Of a stretch of DNA of 35,159 nucleotides, positions 27,347 to 35,159 are shown one piece after another (the stretch's first letter is position 1; each line of letters begins with the position of its first letter). Made by a program: the position numbers and the translations under genes. The DNA comes from JAUVZF01 sp964449275 (GTDB lineage Bacteria; Planctomycetota; Phycisphaerae; FEN-1346). The stretch lies in assembly GCA_964449275.1 (NCBI GenBank), contig CAYVAM010000020.1, positions 1 to 35,159 of the forward strand. The letters are read 5' to 3'. The notes under the pieces are model-generated. The model did not search any database and was not told the DNA's origin. It saw only the letters and a program-made list of their open reading frames with translations.

Positions 27347-29260
27347 CTACCTTGAGGGCGGCCGGCCGCGGTATCGGCCGTCCGGATAGCGTGTTTCGCC
27401 CGGGCGAGACGGTGGTTTGGAGGGCCGACGTTGCATCAGTTTCTTGTACCGTTCGTACCAATCCCTGCGGGCGTCGTCGCCGGCGTCCTTCGGCGGGCGC
27501 TGGCGCTGGAGTTCGTTGCGCTGCCTGTCCCACTCCTGGTAGGACATCGGCCCTTCGGTTGGAGGCCCGGCCTCTCCCGGGCGCGGCGAGGGCGCGCTTG
27601 CGGCTGGGGGCTTGCCCTCTCCGGGCCGGTGCGAGGGCGGCTTTCCGGGGGGCCGCGGCCCGGACGAGCGGCCGAACGCCTCGGCCGACACGTCGTCATC
27701 CGGACGCGGGGCGGGCGAGAGGTCGGCCAAAGCGACCTGCATGTCCGGCTTGACCATCACCTTGACGGCGGTCGAGTAATCGTAGCCGTACCGGTCGTTG
27801 CCGGTCGTGACCTGACCGGGTTTGAACTCGTAGCCCGCCTTCGCCAGGCGGTCGCCGAGGCTGTTGATGGCGTCGTTGCTGCTCGCCCTGACGTTGAACT
27901 TCAGCGACGCGTCGGGGTTGGTGCTCAGGCTCGTGACGTAGGCGTCGCTGCACGAGGGGAACACGCAAGTCAGGTAAGCCCACTGGTCGAGCCAGTCGCG
28001 CCCTGCCTTGACCCACTTTTCTATCGTTTCGAGGCGCAGCCTGAGGGCCGTGACCTTTTTGTTCCCGTCCTTCAGGTCCTTGAGTTTCTGCGTCAGTGCA
28101 CTGACCTGCGAGGCCGCGTTGTACCAGTGCAGTCCCGCGCCGGCAAAGGCAGCCAGGACCACGAGGACCACCGCGGCCGCCCCTCCGACGGTAAGCATCC
28201 TCGTGAGGTTGCGCTGGACAGGCGGGCGTTTCGGGTTGAGGAAATCGAATGGCGGCGCGGCGGCGTCGCCCTGCCCCACGGCCAGGCCGAGGGCCGAGAT
28301 GAAAGCCGAAGCATCGGGCATCGTCTCGCGCAGTTCCAGCGCCGACGACAGGTCCAGGACCTCACAGGAAACGTTCAATTGCATCGCGAGCGATTCGGCC
28401 ACCTGCGTCTCGATCCCCGTGCCGCCGGCGAGGACGACGGCCTCGATTCGCTGGCCGCGCTCAACACCCATGTAACTCTGGAGGCTTCTCGCGACCTCAT
28501 GGACGACCATCGCGACGGCCTCGCCGCTGATCGGCTCATCGTCGGCGGGCGGGGACAGAATCTGGATGACCGCCGAGCGGCTGAAGGTCAGTCCGCCCCC
28601 TTCCAGGACGTCGATCTCGGTCTCATCGGCCGTGATGTGCACCAAGGCCACGCGGCCTCGAGCCCGAGTGCCGCCGTACGCTTCGACGCACCGCATGTTC
28701 GCGTACGGCCGCAGACCCAACCGCATCAGTTTGACACCTGCCGCCTCGGCAATCTGCTGGTAGTACTCGAGGACCGGTCGCTGAACGGCAGCGACCAGGA
28801 CGTGCTCGCCCTGTGGCTCGTCCTCGGGAGGGTGTTCGGCGCCGTAGTGGCTCTCGATGGTAAAGTCGACGACGGCCTCTTCGGGGCGGAAGGAGAGTTC
28901 CTTCTCGGCCTGGAATCCGACCATGTTGGCGAGTTCGGCCGGCCCGGAGACCTGCGGCAGGAGGAGCGGCTTGAGGACGGCCTTGCTCCGGGGGACGTTC
29001 ATCAGGACGGCGGCGCGCGACAGGTGCATCTCGCCGAGTGTGTGCCCGACGAACTCGCCGACGGCCGCGGCATCGGCCAGGTCGAGTCCCTCCGGCATGT
29101 CGGCCGCAACGGCCTTGCGGATGCGTGTCCGCCCGCCGGATGACTCGGCCTCAACGATCCGGAGATGCCGGCCGTCGAAATCGAGAGCACAGAACCGGCC
29201 GACTTTCTTCCGTCGCGACAGCCCTTTGACCTTTTCGGAAAGCGATGTCATGGTCACCAT
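27347..29260 (-). CDS. gspL: GspL-like platform protein (PilM-PilN type fusion) with long periplasmic tail
   Basis: The product is 637 residues from the ATG at 29260, which overlaps the gspK stop; a GTG three bases on would give a GTGA overlap. Residues about 20-340 form a PilM/GspL actin-like domain (GRFCALDFDGRHLRIVEAE, VVLAGGTGIETQVAE). A membrane segment follows (about 355-380), then a coiled coil (VSALTQKLKDLKDGNKKVTAL) and a PilN/GspL ferredoxin-like domain. GspL links the ATPase GspE to the pseudopilus platform. Unusually, about 120 C-terminal residues are Pro/Arg/Gly-rich and low complexity, with a short helical patch (MSYQEWDRQRNELQRQ). The frame continues upstream to 29410 but lies inside gspK. 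Confidence 0.85.
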   Translation of the reverse strand: MVTMTSLSEKVKGLSRRKKVGRFCALDFDGRHLRIVEAESSGGRTRIRKAVAADMPEGLDLADAAAVGEFVGHTLGEMHLSRAAVLMNVPRSKAVLKPLLLPQVSGPAELANMVGFQAEKELSFRPEEAVVDFTIESHYGAEHPPEDEPQGEHVLVAAVQRPVLEYYQQIAEAAGVKLMRLGLRPYANMRCVEAYGGTRARGRVALVHITADETEIDVLEGGGLTFSRSAVIQILSPPADDEPISGEAVAMVVHEVARSLQSYMGVERGQRIEAVVLAGGTGIETQVAESLAMQLNVSCEVLDLSSALELRETMPDASAFISALGLAVGQGDAAAPPFDFLNPKRPPVQRNLTRMLTVGGAAAVVLVVLAAFAGAGLHWYNAASQVSALTQKLKDLKDGNKKVTALRLRLETIEKWVKAGRDWLDQWAYLTCVFPSCSDAYVTSLSTNPDASLKFNVRASSNDAINSLGDRLAKAGYEFKPGQVTTGNDRYGYDYSTAVKVMVKPDMQVALADLSPAPRPDDDVSAEAFGRSSGPRPPGKPPSHRPGEGKPPAASAPSPRPGEAGPPTEGPMSYQEWDRQRNELQRQRPPKDAGDDARRDWYERYKKLMQRRPSKPPSRPGETRYPDGRYRGRPPSR

Positions 29261-30681
29261 GTCCGTTCCACAAGTTCCGGGTCGAGCGCAAACGGCATTC
29301 CCAGCCGGGTGATGTCCCGCAGATAAGCGATCCGCGGCACTTGTCCGGCCAGGTCCAAAACGGCTTCCAGCACACGATATCGGCCGCACGGTACGCCGAA
29401 ACCAACGCACCGGACCGAGAACTGAAACCCTCGGGCCGTCACGTGCGGCGCCACCGTCTTAAACTCGTCTGCGTCGAGCAGGTTCTGCGTATAGAGCCAT
29501 GCTACGGTGGCTTTGGTCTCGGCGTCAAGCCCGCCGCGAACATCCACGATCTCCTGTGCCAGGTTGGCGTCCAAACCCGGCAGCGTCGCCAGCACCTCGG
29601 CGCGGGCCGTGTTGAGGTTCACGAGGCCGACGCCTCGCTTGGCGCCGCGGCCGGACCCGGCCGTCAGCCGGTCCATGACCGTAGGCAGTTCGTCGGCGCC
29701 TACACCTGATTCTACCGAGGAACCGGGCTGTTCGCCGCGGGAATTGCCGGGCGGCCGGCCACGCGAACTCCCGGGCTGCGGGTCGCGGGAATCCCTTCCC
29801 TGCTGTTTCGGTTGATATCGCATCTCCAAGAGTTCGCTCGGGTGCTTGAACGTATTGCCATCGGCCCGATACGCCTCGATGAACTGGCGTGTCTGGTCGG
29901 AGAGTCCGAGATCTTGCGGCAGGGAGCCCCGGTTGATGTCGATGCGCGGGCGACCTTCCTTATCCACATTCCGGTCGGACGTAAAGACGGTGGCCAGACC
30001 CCGCAGCCCCAGGTCGAGTCGGCCGTCGCGGTTGTCGGGCGGGAAGCGGTCGTCGCCGTCGTCTTCGTTCGGGTCGAGGATGCCGTTGAAGTTCGCGTCT
30101 TCGCCGTACACTTCGGCCGCCGTGAAGCCTTTGACCAGGAACAGTTCCTCGACGGTGGCGAGCGGGCCGTTCGGAATGACGTACGGGGTGTCCAGCCCGT
30201 CGTAATACTCCTGTTCGGCGCCTTCGGCACGGGGTTCGCTGTCGGAGTCGAGGTAGTCGAGCAGGCAATCGACCTGTTCGTCGGTCAGGTTTTCGAGGGC
30301 CGCCCAGGCCTCTTCCGACGCGGTGTTGAGGTTGAGTTTTCCGGCCTCGTCGGTCACGCCATAGCGGACGGTGTCTTGCGCTGCCGGGTCGTCGCCGTAG
30401 ATGGTGAAGTACCAGGTACTGGCGCCGTCGTCGGCAACCAACTGGTTCTGGAAGATGTCGGGGTTGTCGTACCAGACTTGCGAGTCGCCTGCCGAATCCT
30501 GAAGCACCGCCATGGCGTAATGAAGTCCGCTGATGGCGGACTCGTAAGCCTGTTCGCCGCGCCGCTGTCCGGCCGACGCCGCCCCCTCGGCGCGCATGCG
30601 GAACATCACGCCGGCCGCGATCATCGTCAGCAGCGCGGTCACGATCAGCACCGCCACCAGTACTATGCCGCGCCGTCTCAT
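29254..30681 (-). CDS. gspK: Minor pseudopilin GspK
   Basis: The product is 475 residues, larger than the usual 300-350. The N-terminus MRRRGIVLVAVLIVTALL is a prepilin signal with Gly before the hydrophobic helix. As is typical for GspK, the +5 Glu is absent. GspK caps the pseudopilus tip with GspI and GspJ. Helix-hairpin-helix-like parts are visible (GKLNLNTASEEAWAAL and VNLNTARAEVLATLPGL). An EF-hand-like loop, DANFNGILDPNE, followed by an Asp-rich stretch suggests calcium binding. A Ser/Gly/Arg/Pro-rich insert (about residues 290-325) is not typical. The start forms ATGA with the gspJ stop. Confidence 0.92.
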   Translation of the reverse strand: MRRRGIVLVAVLIVTALLTMIAAGVMFRMRAEGAASAGQRRGEQAYESAISGLHYAMAVLQDSAGDSQVWYDNPDIFQNQLVADDGASTWYFTIYGDDPAAQDTVRYGVTDEAGKLNLNTASEEAWAALENLTDEQVDCLLDYLDSDSEPRAEGAEQEYYDGLDTPYVIPNGPLATVEELFLVKGFTAAEVYGEDANFNGILDPNEDDGDDRFPPDNRDGRLDLGLRGLATVFTSDRNVDKEGRPRIDINRGSLPQDLGLSDQTRQFIEAYRADGNTFKHPSELLEMRYQPKQQGRDSRDPQPGSSRGRPPGNSRGEQPGSSVESGVGADELPTVMDRLTAGSGRGAKRGVGLVNLNTARAEVLATLPGLDANLAQEIVDVRGGLDAETKATVAWLYTQNLLDADEFKTVAPHVTARGFQFSVRCVGFGVPCGRYRVLEAVLDLAGQVPRIAYLRDITRLGMPFALDPELVERTW

Positions 30682-31418
30682 AGTGGACCCATCCCACCAA
30701 GCCCGCGGATCACCGGGCCGCTCGGGCCCGCGGCAGCCGCAGGAATGAAAACCACCCGCCGGAACGTCGGATACGGATACTCGAACGCATCATCGATATC
30801 TTCGGGCAGCGGCTCAGCGCCCAAGACGATCTCGACGGCCTGGGGCAGGTCGCCGCCGCTCCAACTGTCGAGCCACGCGCTGCCGTCCCAATACTGGAGG
30901 CGGATGAACTTGATGTGCGGCGTCAGAAGCGCCGTCTGGATCTCGCCCTCCTCGCCTTCTTCCGCCTCCTCGGCGACGCGCGGCGTCAGCACCTTCTGGC
31001 ACGTCTGCTCCAACCCCTCCACCACGAGGTCGCCGTACTCGTCCTCGACGTACCGGACGCGGTACCCGACGACCTGCAGGTCGCGTTCCGGCGGAATGCG
31101 CTCGGTCTCCGTCACTCCTTGGACGAGCCACACGCTGCCGCTCGGAAGCGTGACGGTGGGAAACTCCACCTGCTCCAGCGTGCCCTCCACCCCCTGGCCC
31201 AGGAACCGAAAGACGAACGCCCCGCGCAATTGCCTGGTGATCAGGTCCATGACCGCACGCTCGGCGCCGATCAATTCCGCCTCCTCCACCACCGCGGCTC
31301 GCACGTCGGCCACCTGCCGATAGAACGTCAGCATCGCCACCATCAGCACCAGCGTCAGCGAGACCGCCAGGACGACCTCGAACAGCGTGAAGCCTCGGTC
31401 TGGCGCGCGCTGCCTCAC
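30678..31418 (-). CDS. gspJ: Minor pseudopilin GspJ
   Basis: The product is 246 residues, starting with GTG in a GTGA overlap with the gspI stop. MRQRAPDRGFTLFEVVLAVSLTLVLMVAML carries the prepilin peptidase site (G/F) and Glu+5. The C-terminal domain includes an acidic insert (about 150-165, EEAEEGEEGE) and FIRLQYWDGSAWLDSW, the conserved GspJ-type beta motif. It joins GspI and GspK in the pseudopilus tip. Confidence 0.92.
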   Translation of the reverse strand: MRQRAPDRGFTLFEVVLAVSLTLVLMVAMLTFYRQVADVRAAVVEEAELIGAERAVMDLITRQLRGAFVFRFLGQGVEGTLEQVEFPTVTLPSGSVWLVQGVTETERIPPERDLQVVGYRVRYVEDEYGDLVVEGLEQTCQKVLTPRVAEEAEEGEEGEIQTALLTPHIKFIRLQYWDGSAWLDSWSGGDLPQAVEIVLGAEPLPEDIDDAFEYPYPTFRRVVFIPAAAAGPSGPVIRGLGGMGPL

Positions 31419-31969
31419 CGTTCACCTCCGAAGGCCATCCCGGTTTCCCCATACGCGTCCGTACCGGACTCGGCGCTCTCGGTCTGCAGATGGTAGAGGC
31501 GGTGCGTGTAGTCGTGCGGCGTGTTGCGGATAACGATCTCGACGCGCGTCAACTCCAGTTCCATCAGGCTGCCCATCACCGGCGTGACCACGACCTGCCA
31601 CGACCAGTCCTGGAGCGTTTCGTCCTCGTAAGCCATCGGGCCGGCGTCCTCGACTTCGACGGCCCCCAACTGCATTTCCGAGAGCAACGTGATCGCCAGG
31701 TCGGCAGCCTGGGCCTCCAGCCGCATGTCGCGCGCCGAGCGAACACAAGCGCTCAGCCCGGCGAGGACCGCCATCGCCACGCCGAAGAACAGCGCGAGGG
31801 CGAGAACAACTTCCAGCAGCGCGACGCCGGCGCGGCGCTGTGGCGCGTGCAGCAAACGCGCGGCGGGTCTCCGCACCCGCCGCGACAGTCGCGTCGCAAG
31901 CGCGGTGGTTGCGGAGAACCACCGCGCAAGACTTACGTCGGACCGCGTCGTCACGGAGCGTGTCCGCAT
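31415..31969 (-). CDS. gspI: Minor pseudopilin GspI, with leader lengthened by a repeat
   Basis: The product is 184 residues. The ATG at 31969 overlaps the gspH stop (TGATG), so the start is well placed. The mature part begins after RRAG with VALLEVVLALALFF (Glu+5) and includes WSWQVVV and MELELTRVEIVI, typical of GspI. The leader would be 48 residues, well above the usual 6-30, because residues about 15-38 are encoded by two dispersed hairpin repeats (31858-31927). Prepilin peptidase would remove the whole leader. A TTG at 31855 could instead start a ten-residue leader, but it lacks a ribosome site. Confidence 0.85.
   Translation of the reverse strand: MRTRSVTTRSDVSLARWFSATTALATRLSRRVRRPAARLLHAPQRRAGVALLEVVLALALFFGVAMAVLAGLSACVRSARDMRLEAQAADLAITLLSEMQLGAVEVEDAGPMAYEDETLQDWSWQVVVTPVMGSLMELELTRVEIVIRNTPHDYTHRLYHLQTESAESGTDAYGETGMAFGGER
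31858..31927. repeat. Two dispersed hairpin repeats inside the gspI leader
   Basis: CGCGGCGGGT/ACCCGCCGCG (31859-31884, loop ctccgc) and GCGCGGTGGTT/AACCACCGCGC (31900-31927, loop gcggag) are perfect stems of 10 and 11 bp. Their loops are reverse complements of each other, so the units are in inverted orientation. Both match the intergenic family at 11031 and 34477. Confidence 0.75.
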
Positions 31970-32601
31970 CAGTACGCCTCCAACTCCTCCAGTTCCTCAA
32001 GCGTTAGAATGCGTCGGCTCACGGCCCCGGTCAGGCCCTCGAGTTCGACCCTGGCCCGTCCGAAGTCCGGACCCGTGACGGCTTGCCCCTCGGGCGTCTC
32101 GGCGGCGACGAGTTCGATGACGACCGAGTCGCTGGACCCGTCCGGTTCGAACGTGACGGCGGCCCGGTCGGGGTCCGTCGTGTAGCCGCCGGCCACGGTT
32201 GCGTCCTCGAAGTTGCGGTAGGCGCTGGCTCCGACGAACCGGCACCGCTCGACCTCAACGCCCTCGATCTGGAGAAACTTCTGCCACGTGCAGGCCGTGT
32301 ACTCGACGAACTCGCCCGGCCCGGTCAGCGGTTCGGGCTCCCAGAGGACCTTTGCGTGCCCCTCTCCGTCATCGAACTCGAGGCGCAGCCTCCGGCCCTT
32401 GTTGGCGGCATCGGCCCGGGCCATGCGCAGGGCGGTTTCCATGCGAAGCGAAGCCTCCTCCAGGGAGTAGCCGCCTCGCAGCGCCGGGAAGTTAACCGCC
32501 ACAACGCCCATCAGCAGAAGGAGAATGACCAGGGCCAGGAGGATCTCAACAAGCGTGAAGCCCCTGCGGGTTCGCGGGGGCTCCGCCGCCTGATCCCTCA
32601 T
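31969..32601 (-). CDS. gspH: Minor pseudopilin GspH
   Basis: The product is 210 residues from the ATG at 32601, 19 bases after the gspG stop. An upstream in-frame ATG at 32661 would put the start inside gspG and lengthen the leader. MRDQAAEPPRTRRGFTLVEILLALVILLLL shows the G/F cleavage site and Glu+5. Downstream LRMETALRMARADAANKGRRLRLEFD is the usual GspH helix-strand pattern. It forms part of the pseudopilus shaft-tip junction. Confidence 0.9.
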   Translation of the reverse strand: MRDQAAEPPRTRRGFTLVEILLALVILLLLMGVVAVNFPALRGGYSLEEASLRMETALRMARADAANKGRRLRLEFDDGEGHAKVLWEPEPLTGPGEFVEYTACTWQKFLQIEGVEVERCRFVGASAYRNFEDATVAGGYTTDPDRAAVTFEPDGSSDSVVIELVAAETPEGQAVTGPDFGRARVELEGLTGAVSRRILTLEELEELEAY

Positions 32602-32620
32602 GTGTCGCCGTCCGAGGCCG

Positions 32621-33085
32621 CTACAACCCGGCGTCCTCTTCAGACCAGTTTTTGATATCATCTTCGGTCCCGTCCACCCCGTCGGGTCCGTTCGACCACA
32701 GACGGTAGGGCTGCATCTGGGCCTCGTCGGTTCCGGCCACGTTCACTTCGTAATTGAATGTGTTCCTCCAGGCGTCGCGCGGCTCTTTCTTGAGGTACGG
32801 TCCGCGCCACATCTCTCCGACCTGGTCGCTCTCGAACGTCGGCTTGACGCGCAAGGCGGTCAGGTTACCCTCCTCCTCCGTCGGGTAGTGGCCAATGTGC
32901 ATGTTGTAGGTCTCGATCGCGGTCTCCATGCTAGACAGCATCGCCTTCGTCGTGTCGATCCTGGCACCTTCGCGCGTGCCGACGATCGAGACGATCGTGA
33001 CGCCGGCCAACATGAGAATGATGGCCAGTACCAGCAGGATCTCGATCAGCGTAAAGCCACGCCTGGCTTTCGGGCGTCTCTGCAT
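32621..33085 (-). CDS. gspG: Major pseudopilin GspG
   Basis: The product is 154 residues, a standard length. AAGGAG lies seven bases before the ATG at 33085 and four before the ATG at 33088, so the second is favoured. ARRGFTLIEILLVLAIILMLAG gives the prepilin site, Glu+5 and the N-terminal helix. The C-terminal domain has the GspG signatures GHYPTEEEGNLTAL and LWSNGPDGVDGTEDDI, the calcium-binding loop specific to T2SS major pseudopilins. This supports a T2SS rather than a type IV pilus identity for the operon. Confidence 0.96.
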   Translation of the reverse strand: MQRRPKARRGFTLIEILLVLAIILMLAGVTIVSIVGTREGARIDTTKAMLSSMETAIETYNMHIGHYPTEEEGNLTALRVKPTFESDQVGEMWRGPYLKKEPRDAWRNTFNYEVNVAGTDEAQMQPYRLWSNGPDGVDGTEDDIKNWSEEDAGL

Positions 33086-33134
33086 CATTCCACTCCTTCT
33101 TGCTTGTGCGGCTTCGTTATCGCTTGCTTTCGTC

Positions 33135-33158
33135 CCGGCCGCGCCCTCGGGCGGCCGG
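33135..33158 (-). other. Strong hairpin between gspF and gspG
   Basis: CCGGCCGC pairs perfectly with GCGGCCGG around an eight-base loop in the 82-base spacer, the longest gap apart from gspE-gspF. Without a U-run it is more likely an RNA-processing or stabilising stem, which would suit higher expression of the major pseudopilin. Confidence 0.35.
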
Positions 33159-33170
33159 CTTCGAGTTACT

Positions 33171-34367
33171 CTATCGTCCAATGGAACCGGCCATGCTGAA
33201 GATCGGATAGACCAGGGCGGCGGCGAAGACGGCGATGCCCGCGGCCAGCACGATCAGGATGAGCGGTTCCATCAGGCGGACCCCGAGGTCCACCTGCCGG
33301 CTGGTGCGCCGCTCGACCGTGTCGGCAATCTGCACCAACGTCTTCTCCAATTGGTTCGACTCCTCCGCCACCGCGATCATCTCGAGGACCTCGACCGGGA
33401 AGAACCCGCTCGTCCGCAGCGGCTCCGCCAGCGTCTCGCCGGCCCGCACGTTCTCCGACGCCTCCGCGATGCTGTCGGCCAGCGTGAGCGACCCGGTGGC
33501 GTCCTTCGAGATGGCCAGCGACTCCAGCAGGGGCACGCCGCCCGCGAGCATCATCCCGAGGATGCGGCAGAACCGCGTGATCGCCACCAGTCGGGTTGTC
33601 CGCCCGATCACCGGGATCTTCAACCGCCATCCGTCCCAGAGACGCCGGCCACGTTCGCTCGCCATGAAACTCCAGACGCTGACGACCGCCACTACCCCGC
33701 CCAGCAGAAGCAGCGGCCATACGGTCTGAAACACCGCACTGATCGCAAACAGCATCCGCGTCGGCCACGGCACCGGGATGTCTTCAAACAGGTCACGGAA
33801 CTGCGGCACAACAGCCGCAAGAACGATGGTGCCGACGATTATGCCCAGCGTCACGACGAGCAACGGGTACACCAAGGCCCCGAGGACTTTGTTTCGCAGT
33901 TCGTCCTGCTTCTCGAGAAACTGAGCGAGATTCGCCAGCACGGTTTCGAGAAATCCCGCCCGCTCGCCGGCCCGGACCATTGCCACGTGCAGCGGCTTGA
34001 ACACGTCGGGGAACACCGCCATCGCGTCGGCGAGCGATTTGCCGGCAGCCAAGTCCTCGCGAACCCGGTTGATGTGCCCGGCCAGACGCCTGTTGACCGT
34101 GGACCGCGACAGAATATCGAGCGCCCTGAGCGCGGGGACATCGGCTCCCAGCAGGTCGGAAAGTTGACCGTACAGGACCGCCAGATCGCGCGCCCGCACG
34201 CGGCCGGACCGAAATCCCCTCTCGGTTCTCTCGTGCGTCGCCACCCGAACGGGGAACAGGTGCCTTTCGTCCAGGGCGCGGACGGCGGCCACCTCGGTTT
34301 CCGCCTGGATCAAGCCGGTCACCTCTTTGCCGCCTACCGTTTTGGCCAAGTACTGATAAGTCGCCAC
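33171..34367 (-). CDS. gspF: Type II secretion inner-membrane platform protein GspF
   Basis: The product is 398 residues with a GTG start, preceded by GGGAGAG and GAGG. It contains the N-terminal region MATYQYLAKTVGGKEVTGLI and two T2SF domains (about 65-190 and 270-390). Membrane segments lie near 167-192, 213-240 and 365-390. Conserved GspF stretches include GVPLLESLAISKDATG and RAGETLAEPL. GspF is the polytopic platform around which GspE works to assemble the pseudopilus. Confidence 0.96.
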   Translation of the reverse strand: MATYQYLAKTVGGKEVTGLIQAETEVAAVRALDERHLFPVRVATHERTERGFRSGRVRARDLAVLYGQLSDLLGADVPALRALDILSRSTVNRRLAGHINRVREDLAAGKSLADAMAVFPDVFKPLHVAMVRAGERAGFLETVLANLAQFLEKQDELRNKVLGALVYPLLVVTLGIIVGTIVLAAVVPQFRDLFEDIPVPWPTRMLFAISAVFQTVWPLLLLGGVVAVVSVWSFMASERGRRLWDGWRLKIPVIGRTTRLVAITRFCRILGMMLAGGVPLLESLAISKDATGSLTLADSIAEASENVRAGETLAEPLRTSGFFPVEVLEMIAVAEESNQLEKTLVQIADTVERRTSRQVDLGVRLMEPLILIVLAAGIAVFAAALVYPIFSMAGSIGR

Positions 34368-34430
34368 GGGACCTCGCTCTCCCTGCCGTCAGCGTCCGAC
34401 GCAGCCCTTAGAAACTGTTTCGTATCCCTT

Positions 34431-34500
34431 GGGTGGCGGGTGTCCCCACGCGCCACCCCGCTTGGCCGCCTTTCTCGCGGCCGGTCGGGATACCCGCCGC
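34431..34500. repeat. Hairpin repeats between gspE and gspF
   Basis: The 178-base spacer (34368-34545) holds GGGTGGCG/CGCCACCC (34431-34458), GGCCGC/GCGGCC (34464-34482) and a family copy, GCGGCCGGT/ACCCGCCGCGC (34477-34501, loop cgggat, one stem mismatch). The last is followed by GCAAC, like the GCAATC tails at 10976 and 11057. No gene is visible here. Confidence 0.6.
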
Positions 34501-34545
34501 GCAACAGCCTCTTAGCGCGGCACCGTCTCCCGCCGCTCCGCCGTG

Positions 34546-35159
34546 TCAGGCCTTCGTTGACCGCATGACTTCTTCGGCCGTGGTGATGCCGGCCCGGACT
34601 TTCATCCATCCGTCTTCGCGCAGCAAGCGGAGCCCGCGCTCCACGGCCACGCTCATGATCGCCCCGGAGGAGGCCCGCTCCATGATCTTCTCGCGGATCG
34701 GGTCGTCCGCCAGCATGAGTTCAAACAGTCCCGTCCGTCCGCGGAACCCGGTGTCGCGGCACTTACGGCACCCTGTGCCGCGCCACAGTTTTTGTCCCGG
34801 CTCCAGTTTGAAGTCGGGCGGCAGGCTCTCGACGTCGGGCTCGTACTCCTCTTTGCAGTTCTGGCAGATCGTGCGCACGAGACGCTGCGCCATGGCGCCC
34901 GCCATCGTGCTCGTGACCAGGAACGGTTCCACGCCCATGTCGAGCAGCCGCGTCGCGGCTGAGCACGCATCATTTGTGTGCAACGTCGATAAGACAAGGT
35001 GCCCGGTCAGGGACGCCTGGATGGCGGCCTCGGCCGTTTCGAGGTCGCGGATCTCGCCGATCATCACCGAGTCCGGGTCGTGGCGAAGCACCGCCCGAAG
35101 CCCCCGCGCGAACGTCAGCCCCGTCTTCGTGGACACCTGAATCTGATTCACGCCCTCCA
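34546..35159 (-). CDS. gspE: Type II secretion ATPase GspE, C-terminal part (cut by window edge)
   Basis: About 204 codons are visible; the N-terminal half, including Walker A, lies beyond the right edge. The frame is open at 35159 and begins EGVNQIQVSTKTGLTFA, a conserved internal stretch, so no start is present. LRHDPDSVMIGEIRD is the Asp/Walker B region and GHLVLSTLHTND is the His box. A CQNC...CRKC pair is the zinc-binding tetracysteine typical of GspE and PilB. The enzyme is a cytoplasmic hexameric ATPase that powers pseudopilus assembly. Confidence 0.96.
   Translation of the reverse strand, partial: EGVNQIQVSTKTGLTFARGLRAVLRHDPDSVMIGEIRDLETAEAAIQASLTGHLVLSTLHTNDACSAATRLLDMGVEPFLVTSTMAGAMAQRLVRTICQNCKEEYEPDVESLPPDFKLEPGQKLWRGTGCRKCRDTGFRGRTGLFELMLADDPIREKIMERASSGAIMSVAVERGLRLLREDGWMKVRAGITTAEEVMRSTKA

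Noticed and set aside
24169..27753. 1,194-residue plus-strand ORF
   Set aside because: It crosses the secretin, gspM and the end of gspL antisense; its 'repeats' are the reverse of N-domain coding. No plausible domain is seen.
1..35159. tRNA, rRNA or riboswitch genes
   Set aside because: No cloverleaf, rRNA core or known riboswitch consensus was recognised by eye in the intergenic stretches; a covariance search would be decisive.

Overview
The window is high-GC DNA, almost entirely coding on the minus strand. It most likely comes from a Planctomycetota-like (PVC) bacterium, and the run of Ns plus a repeat collapse suggests a draft or metagenome assembly. The lineage call is inference. It rests on Kdo/LPS export genes beside a complete type II secretion operon, very large repeat proteins, Ser/Arg-rich linkers, and dispersed GC-rich intergenic hairpins that I recall from planctomycete genomes. 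No 16S rRNA or other marker gene is present.

Positions 1-582 hold no convincing gene. They carry about nine helically phased T-tracts, two operator-like palindromes and a palindromic dispersed repeat. Then, on the minus strand, come a small membrane protein (583-1071), a lipoprotein with two NTF2-like halves (1178-1972), a secreted GH32 glycosidase-like protein with altered catalytic motifs (2068-3693) and a nitroreductase (3763-4260). After a 107-bp inverted-repeat-bounded intergenic element comes an LPS cluster in the order kdsD (8269-9282), kdsC (7702-8259) and a very long LptC/LptA-like bridge protein (4415-7720). The only plus-strand gene (9652-10740) encodes an exported coiled-coil protein of unknown function. 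It converges on the secretion operon across a repeat-rich spacer.

Positions 11173-35159 form one minus-strand type II secretion operon: gspE (cut by the right edge), gspF, gspG, gspH, gspI, gspJ, gspK, gspL, a gspM with a GspC-like C-terminal domain, a giant secretin, and a lipoprotein. Most neighbours from gspH onward overlap by 1-7 bases, so translational coupling is likely. The ATPase (GspE), platform (GspF, GspL, GspM) and pseudopilins (GspG-K) look conventional, apart from extra tails and inserts. The outer-membrane channel does not.

The standout is the secretin locus, 11763-26217, about 14.5 kb. It reads as a single gene of about 4,800 codons: signal peptide, Ala/Lys/Pro-rich linker, one N0 domain, about 50 consecutive secretin N-type domains (normally three), then one standard C-terminal secretin beta-barrel domain. 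It appears as two ORFs only because of a 10-N gap (19447-19456) and an out-of-frame loss of about 70 bp near 19693. Both defects lie in one copy of a duplicated five-domain block. The LptC/LptA-like protein is also several times normal length, so two independent envelope-spanning systems look stretched, which suggests an unusually wide periplasm.
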